Shown one piece after another: positions 1 to 8,276 of a stretch of DNA of 64,000 bases; positions within the stretch are counted from its first letter, which is position 1; the number at the start of each line of letters is the position of its first letter. The position numbers were made by a program, and so were the translations under genes. The stretch spans positions 16,521 through 80,520 of the forward strand of contig NZ_FNDY01000019.1 of assembly GCF_900099895.1 (NCBI RefSeq), written 5' to 3'. The notes below the pieces were generated by a model. The model did no database searches. It was not told the DNA's origin and saw nothing but the letters and a program-made list of their open reading frames with translations. The DNA is from Paenibacillus naphthalenovorans. Lineage in GTDB: Bacteria > Bacillota > Bacilli > Paenibacillales > NBRC-103111.

Positions 1-504
1 AGCCTTCAACCCCTTGCTGAACAAAAGGTTCACGGTTTCCTTCGGTTGATAAGCCAAAAACACCTGACCTGAACTCGTACAATGGGCCGGCACCCGGCTT
101 CCTATCATCGAGAGAGAAGCATGGGTGTTTATGCCATCAATGCGATTGAGAAAAATAACTTCGCCATCCCGAAAAATACCGATATGGATGGATTCTTTCG
201 TTTTTTTACCCAGTTGGCGGATAACGGGCAGCGCCGTTTGATGAAGGGGCATGGTGGAAGTGACGATATTGCTGATGGCCAGAATCGAAATGCCCAGTCG
301 GTACAAATTCGTATTCGGGTCCTTGGCGATGAAGCCTTCACCTGCCAATGTGGTTACCAAGCGGTGAACGGTGCTTTTGGCAATCCCCAGCTTCTCGGAC
401 AGTTCGCTGATGCCCAATTCGGCTTCTTCCGGGGAGAAGGCGTTCAAGAGGCGCACCGCGTTTTGAACAGAACTAAAGCGCTTGCCGCCTTGATGAGGCC
501 GCAT
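1..504 (-). CDS. IclR-family transcriptional regulator (3' end cut by window edge)
   Basis: Reading the minus strand from an ATG at 504 gives 168 uninterrupted codons running off the left edge, so the C-terminus is missing. A GTG directly upstream (507) is an alternative start; the ribosome-binding site is AAGGAGGAAAT. The N-terminus has an IclR winged helix-turn-helix (roughly residues 10-70, including ISELSEKLGIAKSTVHRL and a wing ending NLYRLG), followed by the beginning of the effector-binding domain (MPLHQTALPVIRQL, ESIHIGIFRDGEVIFLNRI, then SRVPAHCTSSGQ). IclR proteins bind small organic acids in that domain. It is transcribed divergently from the ThDP-enzyme/TRAP cluster, which makes it the likely local regulator; that is inferred from position. 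Confidence in the family is high. Confidence 0.9.
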   Translation of the reverse strand, partial: MRPHQGGKRFSSVQNAVRLLNAFSPEEAELGISELSEKLGIAKSTVHRLVTTLAGEGFIAKDPNTNLYRLGISILAISNIVTSTMPLHQTALPVIRQLGKKTKESIHIGIFRDGEVIFLNRIDGINTHASLSMIGSRVPAHCTSSGQVFLAYQPKETVNLLFSKGLKA

Positions 505-555
505 CACGATTTCCTCCTTATATCCGGGTACTACGCTATTCCACGGCCCTCCTTT

Positions 556-648
556 AATACGTATTTTATTTCATTTGTTTAATATAGAAGAAAATTAAAG
601 TTTCGCAAAATACACTCTGATACTATTATAGATTCCAATAACGTTATT
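556..648. promoter_or_regulatory. Palindromes in the divergent IclR/ThDP-enzyme intergenic region (candidate IclR operators)
   Basis: Two perfect palindromes lie between the divergent start codons: AATACGTATT at 556-565 and AATAACGTTATT at 637-648. Both contain a central ACGT flanked by A/T arms. Their place between a divergent IclR gene and a catabolic operon suits operator function, but no binding motif for this regulator is known to me. Function is inferred. Confidence 0.4.
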
Positions 649-662
649 TGTAATCGCTTTAA
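649..662 (+). promoter_or_regulatory. cre-like site upstream of the ThDP-enzyme operon
   Basis: TGTAATCGCTTTAA fits the CcpA operator consensus TGWAANCGNTNWCA with one mismatch, at the penultimate base. It directly abuts the palindrome ending at 648 and lies about 85 bases before the start codon at 748. Catabolite repression by CcpA is the expected consequence in Bacilli; this is inferred. Confidence 0.5.
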
Positions 663-747
663 AAACCTGTGCAGGGTGAAAATGTAAATATTTTTGCGGT
701 GAGCAGAGGGAACACGATTGAATTTCATATTGGAAAGGCGGTTTACC

Positions 748-2559
748 ATGGAACCATCATCCCCGAATAACCAATCCGCAGTAACTTATGAGCTAAAGGA
801 TGGTTTGGACAACAAGGCAGCAAGTAAATTTACTACGGCTTCCGCTTTAATGGAATCGCTTCATGAGGCCGGCGTTTCCTGTATTTTCGCCAATTTGGGA
901 AGCGATCACCCCGCTCTCATCGAAGAATGGGCACAGGCCCAATTACAAAACAAGAACTACCCCCGCATTATTATTTGTCCGCACGAATTCGTCGCTTTAA
1001 GCGCTGCCCATACCTACGCCCAAGTCAGCGGACGGCCGCAAGCGGTATTTATCCATGTGGAATGCGGCACCCAAAATCTCGGCGGATCCGTACATAATGC
1101 GGCAAAAGGCAGGGTGCCTGTGCTTATTTTTGCCGGCGCTTCTCCGTTTACTCAGGAAGGCGAGCTTGTCGGAAGCCGAAATGAACATATTCATTGGATT
1201 CAAGACGTGTTTGATCAACGCGGTATTGTGCGGCAGTATATGAAGTACGATAATGAAATCCGCACCGGAAAAAATGTGAAGCAGCTTGTCCATCGGGCAC
1301 TGCAAATAGCGGAAAGCGACCCGAAAGGGCCGGTATACCTCATGGCCCCGCGCGAAGTGCTGGAGGAAGAGATCGAACGGTCTTCCTTCCGGACGCAAGG
1401 CTGGGAACCGCTGTCCCCGAGTGCCATTCCCCCGGAGAAGATTGCCGAGATCGCGAACGATTTGCTGCATGCCCAAAAACCGCTAATCGTCACCTCTTAT
1501 TTAGGAAGAAACAAGCAGGCGGTTCCGGAGCTTGTCCGATTGAGCGAGCGTTTAGCCGTTCCGGTACTGGAATCAGCGCCTTATTATATGAACTTCCCCG
1601 GAGATCATCCTCTTCATGTAGGCTATCAGTGGAATCATCCGGAGCAAAATGAAATCCTTGCCGAAGCGGATCTGGTTCTTGTGATCGACAGCGATGTGCC
1701 CTGGATTCCGCTGCACAATCAACCGGCCAAAGACTGTACGGTTTACTTTATAGACGTTGACCCATTAAAAGAAAAGACACCTTTATGGTATATCCCGTCC
1801 AAAAGATTTTATAAGGCCGATTCATTCGCGGCTCTTCAGCAGTTGAACGCTTATTTCAATACAATCCATCATTTGATCGATGAAAAAGCTGTCCGGGAGC
1901 GCAACCAATATTTCACCCTGATTCATCACCGGCAAAGGGAAGAATGGAGGAGCCTGGAGCAGCTGGACGACAGCGACATCATTACGCCGGAGTATCTTAC
2001 TGCCTGTATCCGTGAAGCCATAGATGAGGATACGATTGTGCTGACCGAAACGATTACCAATTATGCAACCGTCAGCAAGCATTTACCGCGCAATACACCC
2101 GGAACCTTGCTGGGAAGCGGTGCGAGCGCTTTAGGATGGCACGGGGGAGGGGCGATTGGCGCCAAGCTTGCTGCGCCGGATAAAACCATCGTCAGCCTTA
2201 CGGGGGACGGTTCCTATATATTCAGTAATCCGACACCCGTTCATTGGGTGGCGAGGAAATACAATACCCCTTTTCTGACCGTTATTTACAACAATCATGG
2301 ATGGGGCGCGCCCAGAATGTCTACGCTCGGTGTCCATCCCAACGGCGTAGCCCGCCAGACGGACCAATTCTGGGTCAATTTCGATCCATCGTCCGAATTG
2401 GCCAAGGTGGCCGAAGCCGCCGGCGGAGCGTATCCCAGATTGGTTGAAAAACCAAGTGAATTAAAGGAGGCCATAGTCAGCGCTCTGCACATGGTCAAAG
2501 GAGGGCGGTCTGCTGTGCTTGATGTGCGTTTGCCGCAAGTATCCAAGCAGCAGCACTGA
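748..2559 (+). CDS. Thiamine diphosphate-dependent enzyme, acetolactate synthase/benzoylformate decarboxylase superfamily
   Basis: A 603-residue protein with the three-domain layout of ThDP-dependent decarboxylases and carboligases. The N-terminal Pyr domain carries the catalytic His-Glu pair in CPHEFVALSAAH (H79, E80). The C-terminal PP domain has the ThDP/Mg motif GDG (486-488) and, 26 residues after the last Gly, NN (515-516). I chose ATG 748 because AAAGGCGG lies six bases upstream; a TTG at 718 would add ten residues. The family cleaves or joins 2-oxo acids; the exact substrate cannot be read from the sequence. Neighbours (TRAP importer, ketopantoate-reductase-like dehydrogenase, aromatic-type aldehyde dehydrogenase) suggest 2-oxo acid decarboxylation to an aldehyde, comparable to benzoylformate decarboxylase. 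It could instead be a biosynthetic-like carboligase, but there is no regulatory subunit or ilv gene here. Confidence 0.85.
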   Translation: MEPSSPNNQSAVTYELKDGLDNKAASKFTTASALMESLHEAGVSCIFANLGSDHPALIEEWAQAQLQNKNYPRIIICPHEFVALSAAHTYAQVSGRPQAVFIHVECGTQNLGGSVHNAAKGRVPVLIFAGASPFTQEGELVGSRNEHIHWIQDVFDQRGIVRQYMKYDNEIRTGKNVKQLVHRALQIAESDPKGPVYLMAPREVLEEEIERSSFRTQGWEPLSPSAIPPEKIAEIANDLLHAQKPLIVTSYLGRNKQAVPELVRLSERLAVPVLESAPYYMNFPGDHPLHVGYQWNHPEQNEILAEADLVLVIDSDVPWIPLHNQPAKDCTVYFIDVDPLKEKTPLWYIPSKRFYKADSFAALQQLNAYFNTIHHLIDEKAVRERNQYFTLIHHRQREEWRSLEQLDDSDIITPEYLTACIREAIDEDTIVLTETITNYATVSKHLPRNTPGTLLGSGASALGWHGGGAIGAKLAAPDKTIVSLTGDGSYIFSNPTPVHWVARKYNTPFLTVIYNNHGWGAPRMSTLGVHPNGVARQTDQFWVNFDPSSELAKVAEAAGGAYPRLVEKPSELKEAIVSALHMVKGGRSAVLDVRLPQVSKQQH

Positions 2560-2657
2560 ATGTTGAACACGAGGGTTCGGATTCTCAAAGAGGATGGTTG
2601 GACAAAAGGCGCGGCGGGACATCTTACGAATATGATTACTCCTATGGAGGGAATCAG

Positions 2658-3221
2658 ATGAAGAACATATCCAAATGGTTAGGTAACGCTTTGAACATTT
2701 TGATGGCGTTTTCCCTATTATTTATGTGCATTCTGGTACTGGGCAATGTGATTTTGCGGTATGTGTTTGATTCGGGGATCACCTGGTCTGAGGAAATGTC
2801 CCGTTTCTTATTTGTGTGGATGATCTTCTTGGGATCGATCGGGGCCTTGAAGGATAATGAACATCTCGGGGTAGAGATGCTGGTCAAAAGACTGCCGCCT
2901 TCCATGAAAAAGATCGCCTATATCATCAGCCATGTGTTGATTCTCTTTGCCTTGTTGTTGATTTTACAAGGAAGCTGGAAGCTGATTTTGCTCAATATGG
3001 ACAGCAATGCGCCTGCTACAGGAATACGGATGTCCTATGTATACGCGATTGGCATCATCATGAGCTTAGGTATGGCCCTTGTGGTTATGATCAAAATGTA
3101 CAAAGTGCTGCTCCGCAAATCTGCCATAGATAAAGCTGTTCGCATGAAAGAATCGGAAGAAGAGATGCTCGGGCCTGTATACGAAAAGAGGCAGACGCTT
3201 TCGGGAGGGAACCAACCATGA
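2658..3221 (+). CDS. TRAP transporter small membrane subunit (DctQ family)
   Basis: A 187-residue membrane protein with four predicted transmembrane segments (about residues 10-32, 45-62, 85-105 and 123-148). It carries the DctQ signature NVILRYVFDSGITWSEE near residue 29 followed by FLFVWMIFLGSIGALKDNEHL. ATG 2658 is chosen because GGAGG sits seven bases upstream. The stop overlaps the DctM start (ATGA), which indicates translational coupling. Together with the next two genes it forms a secondary, Na+- or H+-driven uptake system for organic acids. The C-terminal tail of about 35 residues is charged and probably cytoplasmic. Confidence 0.93.
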   Translation: MKNISKWLGNALNILMAFSLLFMCILVLGNVILRYVFDSGITWSEEMSRFLFVWMIFLGSIGALKDNEHLGVEMLVKRLPPSMKKIAYIISHVLILFALLLILQGSWKLILLNMDSNAPATGIRMSYVYAIGIIMSLGMALVVMIKMYKVLLRKSAIDKAVRMKESEEEMLGPVYEKRQTLSGGNQP

Positions 3222-4495
3222 CAATGACGATTTTCCTCGGTTCACTCTTGGGCTCTATGGCTCTTGGAACGCCTATTGCTTTCGCGCTGTTAATTAGCGG
3301 TGTGGCTTTAATGATCCAATTGAATATGTTCGACAGTCTGATCATTGCCCAGAATTTGATTAACGGAGCGGACAGCTTCCCGCTAATGGCTGTCCCGTTC
3401 TTTATTCTCGCAGGCGAATTGATGAATGCAGGGGGGATTTCCACTCGTATTATCAACTTTGCATTGTCGTTCGTCGGACATATACGCGGAGGATTGGGTT
3501 ATGTCGCCATCATTGGAAGCGTCTTGTTTGCCGGTTTATCCGGGTCGGCTTTGGCCGATACGGCGGCGCTTGGCGCAATCCTGATCCCGATGATGGTAAA
3601 GGCCGGGTATGATCGCAATCGATCGACCGCTTTGATTGCATCGGGCGGTATTATTGCGCCAATTATCCCTCCGAGCATTCCGATGATTATTTTCGGCGTG
3701 ACCAGCGGTGTATCGATTACCAAGCTGTTTATGGCCGGTATTGTCCCCGGGCTTCTGATTGCATTAGGGCTAACCATTGCTTGGACCCTGGTCGTTCGTA
3801 AAGATAAGGTAGCCGTTTTCCCCCGCAAGTCTGTAAAAGAAATGTGGCATGCAACCAAACAAGCCGTTTGGGCGCTCCTCCTGCCGGTGATTATTATCGG
3901 GGGATTGCGCGGGGGGATATTCACACCAACGGAAGCAGCGGTGGTTGCGGCTTTCTATGCCTTTCTCGTCGGCTTCATCATCTACCGTGAATTGAAAATC
4001 CAGCACTTGTTCCGTGTCTTTGTGGCTTCAGCAAAAGTGACGAGCGTGGTCATGTTTTTGGCGGCTGCCGCGATGGTTTCCGCTTGGCTGATTACGATAG
4101 CAGATATTCCCATTCTTTTGGTGGATATGCTGGGACCGTTGATTGAGAACAAATTGCTGCTGCTCATTGCGATTAATATCTTGGTATTACTTGTTGGGAC
4201 GGCTATGGATCTTACACCCACTATTCTGATTTTGACCCCGATCCTCATGCCGATTATCGAACAGGCCGGGATTGATCCGGTTTATTTCGGAGTCCTTTTC
4301 GTTCTAAATAACTGTATCGGTTTGCTAACCCCGCCTGTGGGGGCCGTATTGAACGTCGCTTGCGGTGTCGGCAAGGTGGATATGGAAGGCATATTGAAGG
4401 GAATTTGGCCTTTTTTGCTGGTTGAAGTGCTGATTTTGTTTCTGCTGATCCTCTTTCCGTCTATCGTAACCGTTCCGCTAGGATGGTTCACTTGA
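3218..4495 (+). CDS. TRAP transporter large permease subunit (DctM family)
   Basis: A 425-residue, very hydrophobic protein with about twelve membrane segments and hallmark DctM stretches: VPFFILAGELMNAGG (about residues 55-69), GSVLFAGLSGSALADTAALG, APIIPPSIPMIIFGV and LLTPPVGAVLNVACGVG near the C-terminus. It starts with the ATG that overlaps the DctQ stop by four bases, with GGGAGGG upstream. It forms the translocation channel that receives the solute from the DctP binding protein. Length and motifs are normal for the family. Substrate is undetermined; gene context suggests an organic or aromatic acid. Confidence 0.95.
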   Translation: MTMTIFLGSLLGSMALGTPIAFALLISGVALMIQLNMFDSLIIAQNLINGADSFPLMAVPFFILAGELMNAGGISTRIINFALSFVGHIRGGLGYVAIIGSVLFAGLSGSALADTAALGAILIPMMVKAGYDRNRSTALIASGGIIAPIIPPSIPMIIFGVTSGVSITKLFMAGIVPGLLIALGLTIAWTLVVRKDKVAVFPRKSVKEMWHATKQAVWALLLPVIIIGGLRGGIFTPTEAAVVAAFYAFLVGFIIYRELKIQHLFRVFVASAKVTSVVMFLAAAAMVSAWLITIADIPILLVDMLGPLIENKLLLLIAINILVLLVGTAMDLTPTILILTPILMPIIEQAGIDPVYFGVLFVLNNCIGLLTPPVGAVLNVACGVGKVDMEGILKGIWPFLLVEVLILFLLILFPSIVTVPLGWFT

Positions 4496-4542
4496 GAGAA
4501 GGAAGGCTTCAATATCAAATCCACATGAAACGAGGGAAGGCT

Positions 4543-5649
4543 ATGAAAAAATGGTTAAAACCGCTCGTAATTGGATTAACTGTACTTAGCTTACTTGTAG
4601 TCACAGGCTGTGGAAATGCCGGAAGCGGGGGAACTCAAGGCGGTAACGGAGATAGCGGTGCAAATGTCGCCAATGGAGCATCAACGCCGGCAGCAGCTAA
4701 AGCCCAAGATTCCGCCAATGTGAAAACGCGCGTGATGAAAGCCGGAATTGTCAGTCCTAAAGGCCACCCGCAGGGGCTCGGTTTGGAGAAATTCGCGGAA
4801 CTCGTCGAGCAAAAAAGCGGTGGGAAAATGAAGGTTCAACGATTTTATGATGCATCGCTTGGTGATGATAAGAAAATGATGGAAGCCGTGCAGGGCGGCC
4901 TGCAGGAGGTAGCGGGAATCACGACCCCGCCCATATTCGGCACGATCAAAGCATTCGGTATTTTCGATTTTCCTTTCGTAATTAATAATGAAAAACAAGC
5001 GGATGCCGTCATGGATGGGCCTATCGGCCAAAAATTGATGGATTTACTGCCGCAGCACAAAATCATTGGATTAAGTTATTGGGAAAACGGATTCCGCAGT
5101 ATCACCAACAGCAAGCACCCGATTACGAGGGTAGAAGATTTTAAGGGAATTAAGATTCGGACGCTGCCTAACCCCATCCATTTGGAGATGTTTAAAACGC
5201 TGGGAGCCAATCCGACGCCGATGGTCTTTTCCGAAGTATTCTCCGCTTTGGAGAGCAAAGCCATTGACGGACAAGAAAACTCCTTTGCGGTGGTCGAATC
5301 CCATAAGCTGTATGAGGTTCAAAAATATTTAACTATCACGAATCATCTGTATGCTCCGACCATCCTCATATTCAGCAAGAAATATTGGGATCAATTGTCG
5401 GATGAAGAAAGAAAGATTGTTCAGGAAGCCGCTGCAGAATCCGGTAAATTTCAGCGGGAAACCAACAGAGCGATGGCCCAGGAAACATTGGAGAAGTTGA
5501 AGGCCGCCGGTATGCAAGTGAATGAAATGTCACCTGAAGAAAAAGCCAAAATGCAACAGCTCACCCGACCGCTAATTGATAAGTTCTCCAAAGAAATTGG
5601 CGAAGATTTGGTGAAGGAGCTCTTCAAGGAATTGGATAGTGTCAAATAA
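4543..5649 (+). CDS. TRAP transporter substrate-binding lipoprotein (DctP family)
   Basis: A 368-residue extracytoplasmic binding protein. ATG 4543 is preceded by GAGGGAAGG; an in-frame ATG at 4483 overlapping dctM lacks a ribosome-binding site. The N-terminus is a lipoprotein signal with lipobox VTGC (Cys23), followed by a Gly/Ser/Asn/Ala-rich tether to about residue 60. The DctP fold shows the conserved stretch FKGIKIRTLPNPIHLEMF, whose Arg normally salt-bridges the ligand carboxylate, and SALESKAIDGQENS. This implies a carboxylate ligand. It captures the solute at the membrane surface for the DctQM permease. It resembles but is clearly distinct from the second DctP at 42928. Confidence 0.94.
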   Translation: MKKWLKPLVIGLTVLSLLVVTGCGNAGSGGTQGGNGDSGANVANGASTPAAAKAQDSANVKTRVMKAGIVSPKGHPQGLGLEKFAELVEQKSGGKMKVQRFYDASLGDDKKMMEAVQGGLQEVAGITTPPIFGTIKAFGIFDFPFVINNEKQADAVMDGPIGQKLMDLLPQHKIIGLSYWENGFRSITNSKHPITRVEDFKGIKIRTLPNPIHLEMFKTLGANPTPMVFSEVFSALESKAIDGQENSFAVVESHKLYEVQKYLTITNHLYAPTILIFSKKYWDQLSDEERKIVQEAAAESGKFQRETNRAMAQETLEKLKAAGMQVNEMSPEEKAKMQQLTRPLIDKFSKEIGEDLVKELFKELDSVK

Positions 5650-5705
5650 TCAGCTTGACCGCGAACCCGACAATGAAGCGGCATAGCTGTCAAAGAGGTG
5701 ATGGG

Positions 5706-6650
5706 ATGAGAATCGCAGTCGCAGGCGCAGGAGCGATGGGGTGCCGATTTGGCTCGATGCTGCATCGCAGCGGGCAATCCGTGATATTGATCGATCGTTG
5801 GAGAAATCATATAGAAGCAATTCAAACCAACGGATTGCGTGTCATTCATGAAGGCGGCACATCCACGTATAGATTAGAAGCCGTGACGGATTTTACTACG
5901 GTAGGCGTTGCAGATCTTGTCATGGTCTTCACCAAAGCCATGCATACCCAAGCTGTTGTCGAGCAAGCGCTGCCCATCATGGGTCCACACACGCAAGTGC
6001 TGACATTGCAGAACGGATTGGGTAATTTGGAAGCGGTTACTTCATATGTCCCTCGCGAGCGGGTGATTGTCGGCGTGACCAATTTCGGTACGGAGCTGGT
6101 TGCTCCGGGAGTGATTCGCGCACTCGGCTCCGGGGAAACCGTCATGATGAGCGCTCACGGACAAATCACCGAAGCGCTGCAGCAGATTTGCGGCATGATG
6201 AACGAGGCCGGCCTGCATGTGTCCATTGAACCGGACGTGATGTCCATCGTTTGGAAGAAGGTCGCATTTAATGCGGTGTATAATCCGCTTGCGGCGCTGA
6301 CTCGATTGAAGGCATCGGATATCGGAGGCTATGAACGGTTTGACGAGCTCGTGAACGGCATCCTGGACGAAATCGTGACCGTAGCGAAAGCGGAACAAGT
6401 GGATATCGAAAAAGAAGATATCATCGCAGCGATCCAAGGCGTTCTCGATCCGGCCATGTCGGGCGAGCATCTGACTTCCATGCTGCAGGATGTGCTGGCT
6501 CAACGGGCAACGGAGATCGCCTTCCTCAACGGAGCCATCGTGGATAAAGCGGGGAAATACGGTATTGCCGTTCCGTATAATACGCTGCTGACCCATCTGA
6601 TCCGTATGCTGGAAAGCACGTATGAGAAACGGATCGAAGTCCTTCACTAG
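5706..6650 (+). CDS. Ketopantoate reductase (ApbA/PanE) family oxidoreductase, candidate D-2-hydroxyacid dehydrogenase
   Basis: A 314-residue NAD(P)-dependent protein with Rossmann motif GAGAMG (residues 7-12) and the family active-site pattern W-x-K-x3-N-x3-N (W183, K185, N189, N193). ATG 5706 is used because AGAGGTG precedes it; an upstream in-frame extension to 5655 has no Shine-Dalgarno. The biosynthetic role of the family is 2-dehydropantoate reduction, but the location inside a catabolic operon, 56 bases after dctP, argues against pantothenate synthesis. Known catabolic relatives include the D-mandelate dehydrogenases of enterococci, which interconvert 2-hydroxy and 2-oxo acids. My inference is that it supplies the 2-oxo acid to the ThDP enzyme. 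A dedicated ketopantoate reductase remains possible. Confidence 0.85.
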   Translation: MRIAVAGAGAMGCRFGSMLHRSGQSVILIDRWRNHIEAIQTNGLRVIHEGGTSTYRLEAVTDFTTVGVADLVMVFTKAMHTQAVVEQALPIMGPHTQVLTLQNGLGNLEAVTSYVPRERVIVGVTNFGTELVAPGVIRALGSGETVMMSAHGQITEALQQICGMMNEAGLHVSIEPDVMSIVWKKVAFNAVYNPLAALTRLKASDIGGYERFDELVNGILDEIVTVAKAEQVDIEKEDIIAAIQGVLDPAMSGEHLTSMLQDVLAQRATEIAFLNGAIVDKAGKYGIAVPYNTLLTHLIRMLESTYEKRIEVLH

Positions 6651-6703
6651 AAGGGACTGTCAGCTTTCAGCCTTTAATAATAAATGATGAGAGGAGCTTA
6701 CAA

Positions 6704-8191
6704 ATGGCAATCACAAAAGAAGAACTTCCAATGATGCGTTACGAAAATTTAAACAAAAGCTTTATTAACGGCGAATGGGTGGAGGGGAGAAGCGACCAAA
6801 CTTACGATATTGTAAATCCTTACGATCATTCGGTTGTGACTACGGTTCGGTTGGCGACGTCCCAGCAGCTGCATGAGGCCATTGACATGGCGAAGCAGGC
6901 GCAAAAGAAATGGGCCAAATCTTCCGCCGATGAAAGGAAGACGGTCATTTACAAGGCGGCAGAGTATTTGAAAGCTAACCGGGCCGCCATTGTGGATATC
7001 ATCGTTCGTGAGACGGGAGGCACTTTGTTAAAAGCCAATGTGGAAGTGCATCTCGCCCTGGAGGTGCTGGAGGAAGCAATACATTATGCGGACGCAATCG
7101 ATCAGGTGAGGGAGATTCCTTCTGCCATCGAGGGGAAGGTCAATCATATCCGCCGGCTTCCTTTGGGAGTGGTTGCGTCGATTTCACCGTTTAATTTCCC
7201 AATGAATTTGTCGATGAGAACCATTGCGCCGGCCATTGCGTTGGGGAACAGCGTGGTGCATAAGCCTGATATTCAAGTTGGCTTAACCGGCGGTTCCATT
7301 ATCGCCAAGGCATTCGAGCACGCCGGTCTGCCTCATGGTGTATTCAATATGATTCTCACGGATATCACGGAAATCGGCGATGACCTGTTAACCCATCCGC
7401 ATGTCGGATTGATCAGTTTCACCGGTTCTACTGCCGTCGGAAGACACATCGGCGAGATTGCCGGTAGAAACTTGAAGCGAGTTATTCTGGAACTGGGCGG
7501 TAACAGTCCGTTTGTGGTGCTGTCGGATGCGGACGTCGACCGGGCGGTGGATGCTGCGGTGTTTGGGAAGTTCATCCATCAAGGACAAATTTGTATGATT
7601 ATTAACCGTATCATTGTCCATAAAGATAAGCACGACGAGTTTGTCCAAAAGTTTGTGGAAAGAGCGAAGGCCCTTCCGTGCGGCGATCCGAGGGACCCGA
7701 ACACCATGATCGGCCCTCTTATTAACGAGCGTCAGCTTGAGAAAGCGGTCAGTGCGATTGAGGCGGCCAAACGAGATGGAGCGAAAATGGCGTTGGAAGG
7801 CAAACGGGAAGGCAATGTGCTTACACCTTACGTATTTATTGATGTAGATAACTCAAGCAAGCTGGCGCAAACCGAGCTGTTTGCCCCCATCGCCACCATT
7901 ATCAAAGCGAATACGGACGAAGAAGCCATAATTATGGCGAATGAAACCGAATACGGGTTAAGCTCTTCGATCTTTACGACAGATTTGGCCAAAGGCGAAG
8001 AGTTGGCGCTGCAAATCGAGAGCGGGATGACGCATATTAACGACCAGACGGTGAATGACAGCCCCAACATTCCGTTTGGCGGAAATAAGGCGAGCGGAAG
8101 CGGAAGGTTTGGGAATCCGTGGATTATCGATGAATTTACAATAACCAAATGGGTTTCGGTTCAGGAAAAGTATCGCCGTTTCCCATTCTAA
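6704..8191 (+). CDS. Aldehyde dehydrogenase, benzaldehyde/vanillin dehydrogenase-like
   Basis: A 495-residue NAD(P)-dependent aldehyde dehydrogenase. ATG 6704 follows GAGAGG. Cofactor motif FTGSTAVG (239-246), general-base Glu263 in LELGGNSP and nucleophile Cys297 in HQGQICMIINR are all present. The stretch GKFIHQGQICMIINRIIVH and the C-terminal PFGGNKASGSGRFGNPW are typical of the subgroup with benzaldehyde and vanillin dehydrogenases (Bacillus YfmT-like). It probably oxidises the aldehyde made by the ThDP enzyme to the acid. It is the last gene before a hairpin terminator, so the operon appears to be ThDP enzyme-dctQMP-reductase-aldehyde dehydrogenase. Substrate assignment is inferred from similarity and context. 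Confidence 0.92.
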   Translation: MAITKEELPMMRYENLNKSFINGEWVEGRSDQTYDIVNPYDHSVVTTVRLATSQQLHEAIDMAKQAQKKWAKSSADERKTVIYKAAEYLKANRAAIVDIIVRETGGTLLKANVEVHLALEVLEEAIHYADAIDQVREIPSAIEGKVNHIRRLPLGVVASISPFNFPMNLSMRTIAPAIALGNSVVHKPDIQVGLTGGSIIAKAFEHAGLPHGVFNMILTDITEIGDDLLTHPHVGLISFTGSTAVGRHIGEIAGRNLKRVILELGGNSPFVVLSDADVDRAVDAAVFGKFIHQGQICMIINRIIVHKDKHDEFVQKFVERAKALPCGDPRDPNTMIGPLINERQLEKAVSAIEAAKRDGAKMALEGKREGNVLTPYVFIDVDNSSKLAQTELFAPIATIIKANTDEEAIIMANETEYGLSSSIFTTDLAKGEELALQIESGMTHINDQTVNDSPNIPFGGNKASGSGRFGNPWIIDEFTITKWVSVQEKYRRFPF

Positions 8192-8198
8192 AAAGCAG

Positions 8199-8238
8199 CG
8201 ACCGCTCCCCGGTATCGTTAGAAGGAGCGGTCGCTTTG
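8199..8238. terminator. Intrinsic terminator between convergent aldehyde dehydrogenase and IclR genes
   Basis: Perfect 11-base-pair stem GCGACCGCTCC (8199-8209) with GGAGCGGTCGC (8224-8234), 14-base loop, followed by TTTGT on the plus strand. It lies between convergent genes and could serve both directions, though the U-tract is short. Confidence 0.75.
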
Positions 8239-8276
8239 TGTTATCTGCGGCCTTGGATCTCACCGAACGCCGGGAT

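Noticed and set aside
997..1476. 159-codon minus-strand ORF inside the ThDP-enzyme gene
   Set aside because: It is a shadow of the coding frame on the other strand; no ribosome-binding site, no domain, and the plus-strand frame has catalytic motifs.
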